Part shown: positions 52,691 to 62,024 of the stretch, piece by piece
Numbering within the stretch: position 1 is the stretch's first letter
How the letters are laid out: each line of letters begins with the position of its first letter
Source of the DNA: Microvirga soli
GTDB lineage: Bacteria > Pseudomonadota > Alphaproteobacteria > Rhizobiales > Beijerinckiaceae
DNA length: 64,000 bases
Direction of reading: 5' to 3'
NCBI RefSeq assembly: GCF_016734765.1
Contig: NZ_JAERQE010000021.1
Span: 1-64,000 of the forward strand
The notes under the pieces: generated by a model
Databases searched by the model: none
The model's input: only the letters and a program-made list of their open reading frames with translations
Told to the model about the DNA's origin: nothing
Position numbers and translations under genes: made by a program

Positions 52691-53440
52691 GTGACCGAAC
52701 ACAGCGAAATAGAACGCCTTGATGACATTCACGTCATGGCCGATTCCAAGTTCACGCTCAACCTGCCCCCTGGCATGTTTCGAGACGGGGAGCCTGTCGT
52801 CGTGACGATCAAACCAACCAAAGTAGTCGAAGACGCTGCCGTAGCTTGGCAAGTGCTGAATATCCCCAAGACGCAGCAGAGCTTTGGGCCTCTCCCCAAG
52901 CTCAAATCAGGCGGTTACACGGTCACACTCTCAGACAGCGAGCCATTCTTCAGCACACCCGAGGCCACCTTCGATCTGACCGTGTATGAGCCCGGCACTA
53001 TTTCCGCAGGATCGGGGGACGACGATCTGTACGGCTCCAGCAGCAACGATAAATTGAGCGGCGGCAGCGGCGAGGATTATCTTTCCGGCGGCAAGGGAAA
53101 CGACAAACTCGCGGGTGGAGCGGGCAAGGACACCTTCGTGTTCGCCACGAAGCCGCACAGCCGCTGGAACGTGGACACGATCACCGACTTTTCCGTCAAG
53201 GACGACACGATCCAGCTCGACAACGCCGTATTCACGAAGCTGACACGGACCGGCACATTAAAGAAGAGCTATTTCAAGGTGGCGTCCGAGACCAAGGACG
53301 CGAACGACTACATCATCCACGACAGGAAGAAGGGCGCGCTCTACTACGATCAGGACGGCGCAGGCGCGAAGAGTGCAGTGCTGATCGCCAAGATTGATCC
53401 TAACCTCAACCTCACTCACAAGGACTTCTTCGTCATCTAA
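52691..53440 (+). CDS. Small RTX-type secreted protein sharing the C-terminus of 29293-31752
   Basis: The 249-aa protein has a beta-rich N-terminus (about 1-100), RTX nonapeptides (GSGDDDLYGSSSNDKLSGG, GGKGNDKLAGGAGKD) and a C-terminal segment ending HKDFFVI. That last part aligns with the large RTX protein: DTITDF, NDYI, GALYYD. It has no signal peptide; type I secretion is expected. GTG 52691 follows GGGGGC. The exporter is not in the window. Confidence 0.78.
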   Translation: MTEHSEIERLDDIHVMADSKFTLNLPPGMFRDGEPVVVTIKPTKVVEDAAVAWQVLNIPKTQQSFGPLPKLKSGGYTVTLSDSEPFFSTPEATFDLTVYEPGTISAGSGDDDLYGSSSNDKLSGGSGEDYLSGGKGNDKLAGGAGKDTFVFATKPHSRWNVDTITDFSVKDDTIQLDNAVFTKLTRTGTLKKSYFKVASETKDANDYIIHDRKKGALYYDQDGAGAKSAVLIAKIDPNLNLTHKDFFVI

Positions 53441-53644
53441 GCAGAAGGCATGGGCGAAACATCGCTGCTGTCCTCCTCGCCCGATTGGAGTCTCGTTTCC
53501 GGACCTCACCCCTCTCTTCACCCCTCCTGTTTAGAGCCGAACGCTCTCCAAAGCAGCTCCCTACCCCCGAAGCGCAATAGCAATTCGCAGGCTTGCAAGA
53601 GATAAACGTTAACGATGGGTTAATCCCGTCGAGGGGGGCAAGGA

Positions 53645-53953
53645 ATGGCCAAGTTAGACACTCAAGCTGGGCAGCTCGCGCTAGACGAAACACTATTGGC
53701 GGCGAACCAAAGTCACGCTCTCGGCCAGTCGCTGTCTGACCGAGAAGCCCAAATTCTTCTCTTGATTGCAGCAGGCAGGCAAAACGCCGAGATCGCTATT
53801 GCCCTTGGAACGGACCACGCTGCGGTAAAACAACATATCAAGTTGATCTTGCGGAAGGCTATGGCCTCTGGTCGCGTAGCCGGCGGACCAAAGACGAATG
53901 GTCTTCGCCCCTCAGAGTTGGCATGTGAGATGGCGAGCCCCTTCATCGCCTAG
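53645..53953 (+). CDS. LuxR-type HTH protein
   Basis: A 102-aa protein with a C-terminal-type LuxR/GerE helix-turn-helix (LSDREAQILLLIAAGRQNAEIAIALGTDHAAVKQH) and only a short N-terminal extension and no receiver or ligand domain. It is probably a DNA-binding regulator; the partner is unknown. GAGGGGGG lies upstream of the ATG. It stands in the accessory stretch. Confidence 0.75.
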   Translation: MAKLDTQAGQLALDETLLAANQSHALGQSLSDREAQILLLIAAGRQNAEIAIALGTDHAAVKQHIKLILRKAMASGRVAGGPKTNGLRPSELACEMASPFIA

Positions 53954-54005
53954 CACGAAGCACAGTCGGCTCTTTGTTAACGCTCTCCGCCTAAAAAGCG
54001 GAGTC

Positions 54006-54272
54006 ATGACCTACTCCCGCGACACCACCGCCATCTCCGAACTCACCGGCCAGCCCGTCAGCACGTGGTCCGAGGAATGGCGGATCGAGACCGAGGCTCG
54101 CACCCTGCTGAAGATGTCCAAGCAGGAGCGGGACGTATTCTTCAATGGCCGGAAGGACGAGAATGGAAAAACGGTCGATCGCGGAGTGATCGGCATCCGG
54201 GGGGTAAAGGCCGCCGAGGAGATCCGCGCGATCATGGAGCGGCTGCAGGCCATCCGCGGCAATCCCAGGTAA
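54006..54272 (+). CDS. Conserved hypothetical 88-aa protein
   Basis: A small protein beginning MTYSRDTTAISELTGQPVST, then TWSEEWRIETEARTLLKMSK, a signature I recall in Methylobacterium-related hypotheticals. A partial second copy occurs at 52489-52570. It follows the LuxR-HTH gene after 52 bases on the same strand. Start at 54006 is chosen because the remnant's homology begins there; the frame is open to 53898. No domain is recognised. Confidence 0.6.
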   Translation: MTYSRDTTAISELTGQPVSTWSEEWRIETEARTLLKMSKQERDVFFNGRKDENGKTVDRGVIGIRGVKAAEEIRAIMERLQAIRGNPR

Positions 54273-54343
54273 TCGGTCCCAATCATAGTAATAAAAAGAA
54301 ATAGGGCCGCGCCCAGTCCTATTTTCGACTGTGTTCGCGACCC

Positions 54344-54600
54344 TTATGACCGTATTTGCCCCTACGGTTAACCTGAACTAAACCATCGCTCATGCCTGAT
54401 CAAGGCTAAATAGTTCGCAAATAAACGATCATTTGCGTCAGAATAGCGCGCCTCTTCTCTTGACACGCTTTATTCCCGCCATGTTCTGTCACAATTTAGC
54501 CCGATTACTCTACGAATAGAGAGGCTCACGACCCTCTTTTGCCCCTACGGGTCGGACCTTGAAGCGCCCCTCATCGAGCGGGCGCTTCCTTTTTGTGGTC
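54344..54600 (+). ncRNA. Candidate small RNA with repeated hairpin
   Basis: In a 360-bp gap without a gene, the element TTTGCCCCTACGG occurs twice: in hairpin ACCGTA/TACGGT near 54350-54368, and in hairpin GACCC/GGGTC near 54530-54554. The second is followed at 54561-54595 by a strong rho-independent terminator (GAAGCGCCC / GGGCGCTTC, then CTTTTT) on the plus strand. TTGACA stands at 54460-54465 but no good -10 box is obvious. With no ORF to serve, the terminator most simply ends a small RNA of about 100 nt. Confidence 0.45.
54561..54595 (+). terminator. Rho-independent terminator without upstream ORF
   Basis: 9-bp stem GAAGCGCCC/GGGCGCTTC with a 10-base loop, then CTTTTTG. It lies on the plus strand and is not appropriately placed for the minus-strand gene at 54633. 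Confidence 0.75.
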
Positions 54601-54632
54601 CTGAATCGATTCGCAGCTTCAGGGGCAAGCCG

Positions 54633-54923
54633 TCACGACGCACCCTGCGGGGCGAAGAAGCAGATGATAGCGTGGGTCGTCGCCTCCTCGCAGAGGTGGA
54701 ACTTGGTATCCGGCGACGCCTTACCATACTCGCGGCCGACAAGGCGCCCGTCCCAGAGCCGCCAGCCCTCGGCGGTTTCCGTCACCGTCTCGCCCCGGGC
54801 TTCGATGAGCTCACGGCAATCGTGCTCGTCGCAGCACCACGCGGGATACCAGTCATGGGCGTGTGCCGCTCCGGCCCATACGCAAACAGCAGCAACGATA
54901 GCCGGAACCTTGAACGAGACCAT
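54633..54923 (-). CDS. Exported cysteine-rich hypothetical protein
   Basis: A 96-aa protein with a Sec signal peptide (about 1-22, cleaved after HAHA or AHA) and a mature part with five cysteines (WCCDEHDCREL, HLCEEAT, IICFFA). It begins DWYPAWCCD. Similar small exported proteins are common hypotheticals in Rhizobiales. The cysteines suggest disulphides or metal binding in the periplasm. Function unknown. Confidence 0.65.
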   Translation of the reverse strand: MVSFKVPAIVAAVCVWAGAAHAHDWYPAWCCDEHDCRELIEARGETVTETAEGWRLWDGRLVGREYGKASPDTKFHLCEEATTHAIICFFAPQGAS

Positions 54924-55039
54924 TCAGGGCAAGCCTTTCCCGAGGATGCGCCTCGATTGACGAGCTTGCACATGATCTTGGGGTGGGCCTGCCGGCACGT
55001 CCAGTCCTGCCCTAACGTCAGGACTTCTCGCAATGCGGC

Positions 55040-55282
55040 TTACGCCTGAGCCTTTAGATAGGGCTCGACCTTGCCCTTGAGCTTGATGGTCATAGGGTTG
55101 CCGAAGCGGTCCTTGGCATTCCCGGCGTTGACCCGAACCCAGCCTTCGCTGACGCAATACTCGTCCACATTGGTCTTCTCGACCCCGTTGAAGCGGATGC
55201 CGATCCCCTTCGCGAGCAGCTCCTCGTTGTAGAACGGGCTGTCCGGGTTCGAAGCCAGGCGGTCAGGAAGGGTGTCGGTCAT
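55040..55282 (-). CDS. DUF3297-family protein
   Basis: An 80-aa protein of the DUF3297 family, with the typical MTDTLPDRLASNPDSPFYNE start and GIRFNGVEKTNVDEYCVSEGWVRV core. The family occurs widely in proteobacteria, function unknown. I chose the start at 55282 by similarity to the family; the frame continues to 55423 through the repeat. Confidence 0.85.
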   Translation of the reverse strand: MTDTLPDRLASNPDSPFYNEELLAKGIGIRFNGVEKTNVDEYCVSEGWVRVNAGNAKDRFGNPMTIKLKGKVEPYLKAQA

Positions 55283-55356
55283 GCGAGGGTCTCTCCAATG
55301 GGGAACGTTCAGGGGCGGCAACCTACCGTCTCGGGAGCCGAAAGCCAATTCCAGCT

Positions 55357-55410
55357 GAAGCATCGGATGGATCCCAAAAGTGCAAATCCACTTTTGGGTC
55401 CGATGCTTGA
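55357..55410. repeat. Palindromic repeat module B (copy 2)
   Basis: AGCATCGGA and TCCGATGCT arms enclose the inner inverted repeat CCCAAAAGTG/CACTTTTGGG, the same layout as 3219-3275. It lies between DUF3297 and the kynA gene. Confidence 0.8.
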
Positions 55411-55511
55411 GCCGACGTGACAAGCCTGCCGCAATGTCCTACTTTCGTTGTACGCCCCAACGGCAGGACGATAATCCGCGCGTAAGCGGAAGCGATCAGG
55501 GAGAGACAGAC

Positions 55512-56336
55512 TTGTCGGCAGCGACAGACGGGATCCACACCGATTTTTCCGAAGGCATGAGCTATGGAGACTATCTCCGGCTCGACACCCTCCTCTCCGC
55601 CCAGTCCCCCCTGACCTCCGAGCATGACGAACTGCTCTTCATCACCATCCATCAGGTGATGGAGCTGTGGCTGAAGCTCCTGAACCGGGAGCTCGATACG
55701 GCGCTCGCCCATATCCGGGCCGACGAGCTCCAGCCGGCCTTCAAGTGCACGGCCCGCATCAACCGGATCCAGGAGCAGCTGATCCAGGCCTGGACCGTGC
55801 TCTCCACCATGACACCGTCGGACTACCTCAGCTTCCGGCCGGCGCTGGGCAAATCCTCGGGCTTCCAATCCTGGCAGTACCGGCTCGTCGAGTTCAAGCT
55901 CGGAGCCAAGGACGCCGTGAAGATGGCACCGCACCGGCACCGGAGCGATCTCGCCGAGCAGCTCGATGCAGCCTATCGCGCGCCGGGCCTCTATGACGAA
56001 GCCCTGCGCCTGCTGGCCTGCCGCGGCTATGCGGTTCCCGCAGAAGTTCTCGAACGGGATGTGACCCAGCCCTATACGGCGCATCCCGGCGTCGAGGCGA
56101 TCTGGGAGGAGATCTACCGCCATTCGGGCGAGCACTTCGATCTCTACGAGCTCGCCGAGGAGTTGGTCGATCTGGAGGACGCTTTCCAGCAATGGCGCTT
56201 CCGGCACATGAAAACCGTCGAGCGCATCATCGGCATGCGCAGCGGCACCGGCGGAAGCAGCGGCGTCGGCTACCTGCGCAAGGCGCTGGAGAAATACTTC
56301 TTCCCTGAACTCTGGTCCGTTCGCGGCAAGCTTTGA
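55512..56336 (+). CDS. kynA: Tryptophan 2,3-dioxygenase
   Basis: A heme enzyme that opens the indole ring of L-tryptophan to N-formylkynurenine. The product (274 aa from TTG 55512) has FITIHQVMELWLKLL, TPSDYLSFRPALGKSSGFQS and RFRHMKTVERIIGMRSGTGG, which contain the substrate-binding and heme-ligand regions. I chose TTG 55512 because AGGGAGAG lies 5 bases upstream and family proteins have only a short lead-in; an ATG at 55434 gives a longer form. The kynU gene follows 17 bases later. Confidence 0.9.
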   Translation: MSAATDGIHTDFSEGMSYGDYLRLDTLLSAQSPLTSEHDELLFITIHQVMELWLKLLNRELDTALAHIRADELQPAFKCTARINRIQEQLIQAWTVLSTMTPSDYLSFRPALGKSSGFQSWQYRLVEFKLGAKDAVKMAPHRHRSDLAEQLDAAYRAPGLYDEALRLLACRGYAVPAEVLERDVTQPYTAHPGVEAIWEEIYRHSGEHFDLYELAEELVDLEDAFQQWRFRHMKTVERIIGMRSGTGGSSGVGYLRKALEKYFFPELWSVRGKL

Positions 56337-56353
56337 TCACGCGAGATACCGGC

Positions 56354-57547
56354 ATGCTCGATCTTCGTTCCCAGTTCTCCCGCTTCCTCGGCACAGAGCC
56401 GGACCGCCTGCATTTCGCAGCCCATAGCCACCACCCCTGGCCGGACGTGACGCGTGAGGCGCAAGTCCAGGCCTGGGACGAGGCCGCCCGCCTCATGGAC
56501 GATAAGTGGGAGCACATTCTGGGGCCGGTTCTCGACGAGTTCCGCGGCCATGTGGCCGGGCATCTCAACCTGCCGGATGCTTCCACCATCGCGGTGGCGC
56601 CGAACACGCATGAACTCCTGAAGCGCATTCTCTCCTGTTTCCCGGCCGACCGCCCGGTGCGCATTCTCACCTCCGACGGCGAGTTCCATTCCTTCACACG
56701 CCAGATCGCCCGGTTGGAAGAGGAGCGCCTCGTGGACGTGACGCGCGTTCCGGCGGAGCCTTTTGCCAGTTTCGAAGACCGCTTTCACGCCGCAGCAAAA
56801 GCCGGGTACGATCTCGTCTTCGTCAGTCAGGTGTTCTTCAATTCTGGCTTCGCCCTGGATGGCCGCCACCTCGCTGAATGCGACCGTGACGGCGCGATGG
56901 TCGTGATCGACGGGTATCACGGCTTCATGGCGCGGCCGACGGATCTCGGCAGCATCGCGGATCGCGTGTTCTACGTGGCCGGCGGCTACAAATATGCCAT
57001 GGCGGGCGAAGGCGCATGCTTCATGCATTGTCCGCCCGGCTGGGGCGTTCGCCCACGCGACACCGGCTGGTACGCGGCCTTCGGCAACCTCATGAACGCG
57101 CAGAGCGGACAGGTGGGCTACAGCCAGGATGGCTGGCGCTTCATGGGCGCCACTTTCGACCCCTCCGGCCTTTACCGCTTCAACGCCGTGATGCGGTGGC
57201 TCGCGGACGAGGGCATCACGCCGGCGATCATTCATGCCCATGCCAAGGCGCTGCAGCAGCATTTCCTGCGTCGCGTGGGCAGTTCCGCGCTGTTTTCGAA
57301 CGCCACGCCCGTGGTGCCGGCGGACGAGGTGCGACGCGGCAACTTTCTCACCTTCCAGACGCCCGCCGCGCAGGCCATCCACAACGACCTGAAGGAACTG
57401 CGCGTGGTGACCGACGTGCGCGGCGAGCGCCTGCGCCTGGGGTTCGGCATCTACCAGACGCAAGAAGAGGTGGATGATCTCCTTCAGCGCATCGACGAGG
57501 CGGGCGCGCTGGAATCCGCGCCCCTCAACACCTCGTCGGCTGCGTAA
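56354..57547 (+). CDS. kynU: Kynureninase-type PLP aminotransferase-fold enzyme
   Basis: The 397-aa class V aminotransferase-fold protein has FFNSGFALDG, VVIDGYHGFMARP and the PLP lysine in YVAGGYKYAMAGEGACF. Next to kynA, kynureninase (cleaves kynurenine or hydroxykynurenine to anthranilate and alanine) is the best call. The sequence is diverged from classical KynU, so another PLP role remains open. I chose ATG 56354 over an overlapping TTG. Kynurenine formamidase (kynB) is not adjacent. Confidence 0.75.
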   Translation: MLDLRSQFSRFLGTEPDRLHFAAHSHHPWPDVTREAQVQAWDEAARLMDDKWEHILGPVLDEFRGHVAGHLNLPDASTIAVAPNTHELLKRILSCFPADRPVRILTSDGEFHSFTRQIARLEEERLVDVTRVPAEPFASFEDRFHAAAKAGYDLVFVSQVFFNSGFALDGRHLAECDRDGAMVVIDGYHGFMARPTDLGSIADRVFYVAGGYKYAMAGEGACFMHCPPGWGVRPRDTGWYAAFGNLMNAQSGQVGYSQDGWRFMGATFDPSGLYRFNAVMRWLADEGITPAIIHAHAKALQQHFLRRVGSSALFSNATPVVPADEVRRGNFLTFQTPAAQAIHNDLKELRVVTDVRGERLRLGFGIYQTQEEVDDLLQRIDEAGALESAPLNTSSAA

Positions 57548-57550
57548 GGC

Positions 57551-58531
57551 TTACAATCCCACCATCTTCATGGCCGGCTCAGGATAGCGCGTGCCGGCAG
57601 CCGCGCCCGGCGGAATGATGCGGTCGATCCGCGCCAGATCATCGTCCGTGAGCGTCACGTCGAGCGCGCCCACATTCTCCTCGAGATAGCGGCGGCGCTT
57701 GGTGCCGGGGATCGGCACGATGTCGTTGCCCTGCGCCAAGACCCAGGCGAGCGCGAGCTGGGAGGCCGTGCATCCCTTCTCCCCGGCCATCGCCTCGATC
57801 TCGCGCACGAGGTCGAGGTTCTTCTGGAAATTCTCGCCCTGGAAGCGCGGCGAATTGCGGCGGAAATCGTCCTCGGCGAGATCGTCCACGCTCTTGATCT
57901 GCCCGGTGAGGAAGCCGCGGCCAAGCGGCGAATAGGGCACGAAGCCGATGCCGAGTTCGCGCACGGTGGCCAGGAGCTCGTCTTCCGGATCGCGGCTCCA
58001 CAGGGAATATTCCGTTTGCAGCGCCGCGATGGGATGAACCGCATGGGCTCGGCGGATGGTCTGGGGGCCTGCCTCCGACAGCCCGAGATAGCGAACCTTG
58101 CCCTGGCGCACGAGATCCGCCATGGCCCCGACCGTGTCTTCGATGGGCGTCTCGGGATCGACCCGGTGCTGGTAATAAAGATCGATCACGTCGATCTTCA
58201 GCCGCTTCAGGCTCGCCTCGCAGGCCTGGCGCACGTAGTCGGGCTTGCCATTGATACCGAGGCGCTCGCCGTTAGGGCCGCGCACGTTGCCGAACTTGGT
58301 GGCAAGCACCACCTTGTCGCGTCGGTCCGCGATGGCGCGGCCGACCAGCTCCTCGTTGCGGCCGACGCCGTACATGTCGGCCGTGTCGAGGAAGGTCACG
58401 CCAAGCTCGATGGCGCGATGGATGGTGGCGATGGATTCCGCCTCGTCGCCGTTGCCGTAGAATTCCGACATGCCCATGCAGCCGAGGCCGAGGGCGGACA
58501 CCTGCAATTGGCCAAGCCGACGCTGCTGCAT
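57551..58531 (-). CDS. Aldo/keto reductase
   Basis: The 326-aa (alpha/beta)8 NADPH reductase has the catalytic tetrad regions FLDTADMYG (Asp, Tyr), VLATKFGN (Lys) and YYQHRVD (His), and [15 protein letters not shown] for cofactor binding. It resembles the YajO/GSP69-like family. Start at 58531 has GGAG upstream. Converges on kynU after 3 bases. Substrate unknown. Confidence 0.88.
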   Translation of the reverse strand: MQQRRLGQLQVSALGLGCMGMSEFYGNGDEAESIATIHRAIELGVTFLDTADMYGVGRNEELVGRAIADRRDKVVLATKFGNVRGPNGERLGINGKPDYVRQACEASLKRLKIDVIDLYYQHRVDPETPIEDTVGAMADLVRQGKVRYLGLSEAGPQTIRRAHAVHPIAALQTEYSLWSRDPEDELLATVRELGIGFVPYSPLGRGFLTGQIKSVDDLAEDDFRRNSPRFQGENFQKNLDLVREIEAMAGEKGCTASQLALAWVLAQGNDIVPIPGTKRRRYLEENVGALDVTLTDDDLARIDRIIPPGAAAGTRYPEPAMKMVGL

Positions 58532-58722
58532 GAGGATCTCCGGTGTGAAACATGAGGATGCCACCGCGCGCATGGCGGGGGTTGGAGCATCAACTGGACT
58601 CGCCCCACCCGGTTTCAAGGGCGGAGATCGTCGGACGGTCGCTTCGGCCGGCATCAGGATGATGCGGAACGGCAGGCGTTCGAGGGGCTTAACCGTCGTC
58701 GCAACCGTGCTATCCTCAGACC

Positions 58723-59196
58723 ATGCTTTCGCCATCCGTCACATTCCGTCGTCTCGGCCCAGGGGATGCTCCGGTTCTTCGCCGGGTGAACGCCTTGTTC
58801 GGTGAGGCCTTCGGGGACCCGGAGACCTACACGGGCGAGCAGCCTGACGATGCCTATTTGGAAGGGCTGCTCGCGAAGGAGCACGTCTTCGCCATCGTGG
58901 CGCTGGCCGGTGAAGACGTCCTGGGTGGGCTCGTGGCTTATGAGCTCGACAAGTTCGAGCGGGCGCGGCGCGAGGTATACATCTATGACCTCGCCGTCGC
59001 CGCGGAACATCGGCGGCAGGGCATTGCGACCGCGCTCATCGAGCACCTGCGCGGGATCGCCGCCGGGCGAGACGCCTGGGTGATCTATGTTCAGGCGGAT
59101 TACGGCGACGATCCGGCCATCGCGCTCTACGAGAAGCTCGGGGTTCGCGAAGAGGTGCTGCACTTCGACATTGCGACGGCACCTGCGTCCCGCTGA
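58723..59196 (+). CDS. GNAT N-acetyltransferase, AAC(3)-I-like
   Basis: The 157-aa GNAT protein strongly resembles aminoglycoside 3-N-acetyltransferases of class [21 protein letters not shown] (acetyl-CoA motif A) and [28 protein letters not shown](3)-I enzymes modify gentamicin. As a chromosomal homologue in an environmental bacterium its native substrate may differ. ATG 58723; divergent from the aldo/keto reductase. Confidence 0.85.
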   Translation: MLSPSVTFRRLGPGDAPVLRRVNALFGEAFGDPETYTGEQPDDAYLEGLLAKEHVFAIVALAGEDVLGGLVAYELDKFERARREVYIYDLAVAAEHRRQGIATALIEHLRGIAAGRDAWVIYVQADYGDDPAIALYEKLGVREEVLHFDIATAPASR

Positions 59197-59206
59197 TCCG
59201 AAGACG

Positions 59207-60385
59207 TCACGCTGCCTGCCCGGCGCACCAGCCCGACGACCAGGCCCACTGGAAATTATAGCCGCCGAGCCAGCCGGTCACGTCCACCACCTCGCCGATG
59301 AAGTAGAGGCCCGGCACCGCCTTGGCCTCCATGGTCCGGGAATCGAGCTCGCGGGTATCGACCCCGCCGAGCGTCACTTCCGCCGTGCGGTAGCCCTCCG
59401 AACCCGCCGGCTTGAAGCGCCAGCGATTTACCGCCTCCTCGACCGCCCGAAGGCGCTTGTCGGAATAATCCGCCAGGTTGGCAGGCCCCTTCTCGCTCTC
59501 GGCGATGAGCTGCGCCAAGCGCTTGGGCAGGAAAGCCGACAGGGCGGTCTGCAGCGCCTGACGTCCGTTCTGCGCCCGCGCCGCGCGCAGTTCCTCGAAC
59601 AGGCTCACGCCGGGCAGCATGGACAGGGTGATCTCGTCGCCCTCGCGCCAGTAGGAGGAGATCTGCAGAATGGAGGGACCGCTCAAGCCCCGGTGGGTGA
59701 AGAGCAGCGCCTCGGCGAACTGCGTCTTGCCGCAGGCTGCCACCGCATCGACGGCGACGCCCGCGAGGGGCGTGAGCCGCTCCAGCAGGGTCGGCTCCAG
59801 GGTCAGCGGCACAAGGGCTGGGCGCGTCTCGACGATCTTCAGACCGAATTGCTGCGCGAGATCGTAGCCAAAACCGGTGGCACCCATCTTGGGAATGGAC
59901 TTGCCGCCGCTCGCTACCACGAGCGAACGGCATTGCACGGCGCCTTGCGAGAGCCTGAGGGAAAACCCCACAGGCGTTTTCTCGACCGATTGCACGGAGG
60001 TGGCGAGGCGAAGCTCCACGTTGACCTGCCGCATCTCGTTGAGCAGCAGGTCGACGATCTGCTTCGACGAGCCGTCGCAGAACAACTGTCCAAGCGTCTT
60101 CTCGTGATAGGCGATGCCGTAGCGCTCCACGAGAGCGATGAAGTCGCGCTGCGTATAGCGGCGCAGGGCCGAGATGGCGAAGCTCGGATTCTGCGAGATG
60201 AAGTTGGCAGGCCCCGCGTTGAGGTTGGTGAAGTTGCAGCGCCCGCCGCCGGAGATGCGGATCTTCTCGCCGGGCTTGGCCGCATGGTCGATGACCAGCA
60301 CGGAGCGCCCGCGCTTGCCGACTTCGGCCGCGCACATCATCCCGGCGGCGCCTGCGCCGATCACCACAACGTCGAACTGGTCCAA
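59207..60385 (-). CDS. HI0933-family FAD-dependent oxidoreductase
   Basis: A 392-aa flavoprotein of the HI0933/YhiN family, with the FAD-binding GAGAAGMMCAAEVGKRG, KIRISGGGRCNFTN and C-terminal TLGGVDTRELDSRTME, FIGEVVDVTGWLGGYNFQWA. The reaction is not firmly known (some members act on tRNA or other substrates). TTG start at 60385 with AGGAAG upstream. Converges on the acetyltransferase gene with a 10-base gap. Confidence 0.87.
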   Translation of the reverse strand: MDQFDVVVIGAGAAGMMCAAEVGKRGRSVLVIDHAAKPGEKIRISGGGRCNFTNLNAGPANFISQNPSFAISALRRYTQRDFIALVERYGIAYHEKTLGQLFCDGSSKQIVDLLLNEMRQVNVELRLATSVQSVEKTPVGFSLRLSQGAVQCRSLVVASGGKSIPKMGATGFGYDLAQQFGLKIVETRPALVPLTLEPTLLERLTPLAGVAVDAVAACGKTQFAEALLFTHRGLSGPSILQISSYWREGDEITLSMLPGVSLFEELRAARAQNGRQALQTALSAFLPKRLAQLIAESEKGPANLADYSDKRLRAVEEAVNRWRFKPAGSEGYRTAEVTLGGVDTRELDSRTMEAKAVPGLYFIGEVVDVTGWLGGYNFQWAWSSGWCAGQAA

Positions 60386-60638
60386 GAAAGATCTTCCTAA
60401 GGGAGAATATCGGTGCTCTGCTCAGCAAAGCTTGCGTTCAGAAAGTGAACAGAGCGTTGGTAATGAACCTCTCTGAAAGGCGCAAGTATTCGGCGCCACT
60501 CATGATCTCTCGATTGAAGCCAACCCATCACAGGTGTACCATCGACAGGTTACGTGCAGCTGCGCATCCCGAAGCGACGGTGTGTCAGTAAAGCCGCCCT
60601 CCTGATACGCGAGCATTCTCGTTCCATAGGAGGCTGTC

Positions 60639-61112
60639 ATGACAATCTCCCCGACCCTTCAACGCTACATGGCCGACAAGGGCATTCAATACGACCTGAT
60701 CCCGCATGAGCCAGCCATGACGTCGCTGGGCACGGCCCATGCCGGTCACATTCCCCGCGACAGCATGGCAAAGGGCGTCATGCTGAGCGATGGGCAGCAC
60801 TACATGCTGGCCGTGATGCCGGCATCCCACCACCTGCGCATGTCCGACCTGAAGACGGAATTGGGCCAGGAGCTGCGCCTCGCGTCGGAGGAAGAGATCG
60901 TCGAGGTGTTCCGCGATTGCGACCGTGGCGCCATTCCGCCTGTCGGCTCCTGCTACGGACTCAACGTGATCATCGAGAATGATATGGACCGGCAGCACGA
61001 CATCTATTTCGAGGGCGGGGATCACGCCACGCTGGTGCATATGAAGGCCGATGAGTTCGCGCGCCTCAATCCCCAGGCGCAACACGGGTCGTTCAGCGAA
61101 CCCATGTACTGA
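60639..61112 (+). CDS. YbaK/EbsC-type aminoacyl-tRNA deacylase
   Basis: A 157-aa protein of the YbaK/ProX domain, with the N-terminal extension MTISPTLQRYMADKGI and core HEPAMTSLGTAHAGHIPRDSM, then VGSCYGLNVIIENDMD. Such proteins hydrolyse mischarged aminoacyl-tRNA. AGGAGG lies ahead of ATG 60639. The specific tRNA is not clear. It stands alone. Confidence 0.82.
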   Translation: MTISPTLQRYMADKGIQYDLIPHEPAMTSLGTAHAGHIPRDSMAKGVMLSDGQHYMLAVMPASHHLRMSDLKTELGQELRLASEEEIVEVFRDCDRGAIPPVGSCYGLNVIIENDMDRQHDIYFEGGDHATLVHMKADEFARLNPQAQHGSFSEPMY

Positions 61113-61271
61113 TCACGCAGGCTGGGGATTGTCAGGGAACCGATCGAAGTCGCTGTGCCGACCTGCCTCGCACAGATCGGTTCGGCAGGAGAACGGAACT
61201 GTGTTAGGGCTCACCTCATTCAAGCTTGAGCCTTGTCCCAGTCCTCCTCTCGCGCGTGATCACCCCGCCTC

Positions 61272-61709
61272 ATGCCGCATCTTGCCGAATACGGCGCCCT
61301 TTTCGCCGCTTCCTTCCTCTCGGCCACGATCTTCCCGTTCCAGTCGGAAGCCGTGCTGTTCGCCATGCTTGTGGCCGAGCACTACACCTGGTGGGTGCTC
61401 ATTCTCATCGCGAGCGTGGGCAACATTCTCGGGTCGATCGTGAACTGGTTCCTGGGCCGCTTCTTCGCCCATTTCGAGGATCGGCGGTGGTTTCCGGTGA
61501 AGCGCCACCAGATGGCCAGGGCCGAAGCCTGGTACCACCGCTACGGCCGATGGACCCTGCTGCTCAGCTGGATGCCGATCATCGGCGATCCGCTCACCAT
61601 CGTGGCCGGTTTGCTGCGGGAGCCCCTGCGGGTCTTCATCCCGCTCGTGGCGCTGGCCAAGACCGCCCGCTACCTCGCCGTCGGGGCCTTGAGCCTGGGG
61701 TGGATTTAA
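61272..61709 (+). CDS. YqaA/DedA-like membrane protein
   Basis: The 145-aa membrane protein has about four hydrophobic segments and the SNARE-associated/DedA-type pattern FLSATIFPFQSEAVLFAMLV, GNILGSIVNWFLGRFF and WMPIIGDPLTIVAGLLRE. It corresponds to the YqaA subfamily. Role is unknown; DedA relatives scramble lipids. It overlaps the convergent gene end (61706) by 4 bases. Confidence 0.85.
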   Translation: MPHLAEYGALFAASFLSATIFPFQSEAVLFAMLVAEHYTWWVLILIASVGNILGSIVNWFLGRFFAHFEDRRWFPVKRHQMARAEAWYHRYGRWTLLLSWMPIIGDPLTIVAGLLREPLRVFIPLVALAKTARYLAVGALSLGWI

Positions 61710-61948
61710 GGCCCCTGGAGGCTCGACCAGATCTCCTCCAGGTGGCCTGGCTCGATCACGTCGCCGGATGCGGTGCGGATGACCGCATGCATCCCGGCGG
61801 GCGCCTCGTTGGTCATGGCCCAATGAACCGCCTCCCGTAAGGAGCGGAATTCCACGATATCGCTCGGGGCGCCCGGGCTGCCAGCCTGCGGGCCCAAGGG
61901 CTCGTATTGCAGATGAGCCGGAGCATCCAGATCGGTTTGCATCACCAT
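61706..61948 (-). CDS. Hypothetical 80-aa protein
   Basis: An acidic protein, [20 protein letters not shown] at the start, then a segment [19 protein letters not shown] and a C-terminal helix. The pattern REAVHWAMT...[11 protein letters not shown] is familiar from small Rhizobiales proteins but I cannot name a family. Start at 61948 or 61942. Confidence 0.6.
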   Translation of the reverse strand: MVMQTDLDAPAHLQYEPLGPQAGSPGAPSDIVEFRSLREAVHWAMTNEAPAGMHAVIRTASGDVIEPGHLEEIWSSLQGP

Positions 61949-62024
61949 GTCGCCGTCCTGCCCTTGTTCGAAGGATCCAGGCGGGACAACGTTTGCGGAG
62001 GCTCGGCCGTTTCAGCTTGGCTGC

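Noticed and set aside
59087..60400. 437-aa plus-strand ORF over the HI0933-type flavoprotein
   Set aside because: Antisense shadow; the flavoprotein has intact FAD motifs.
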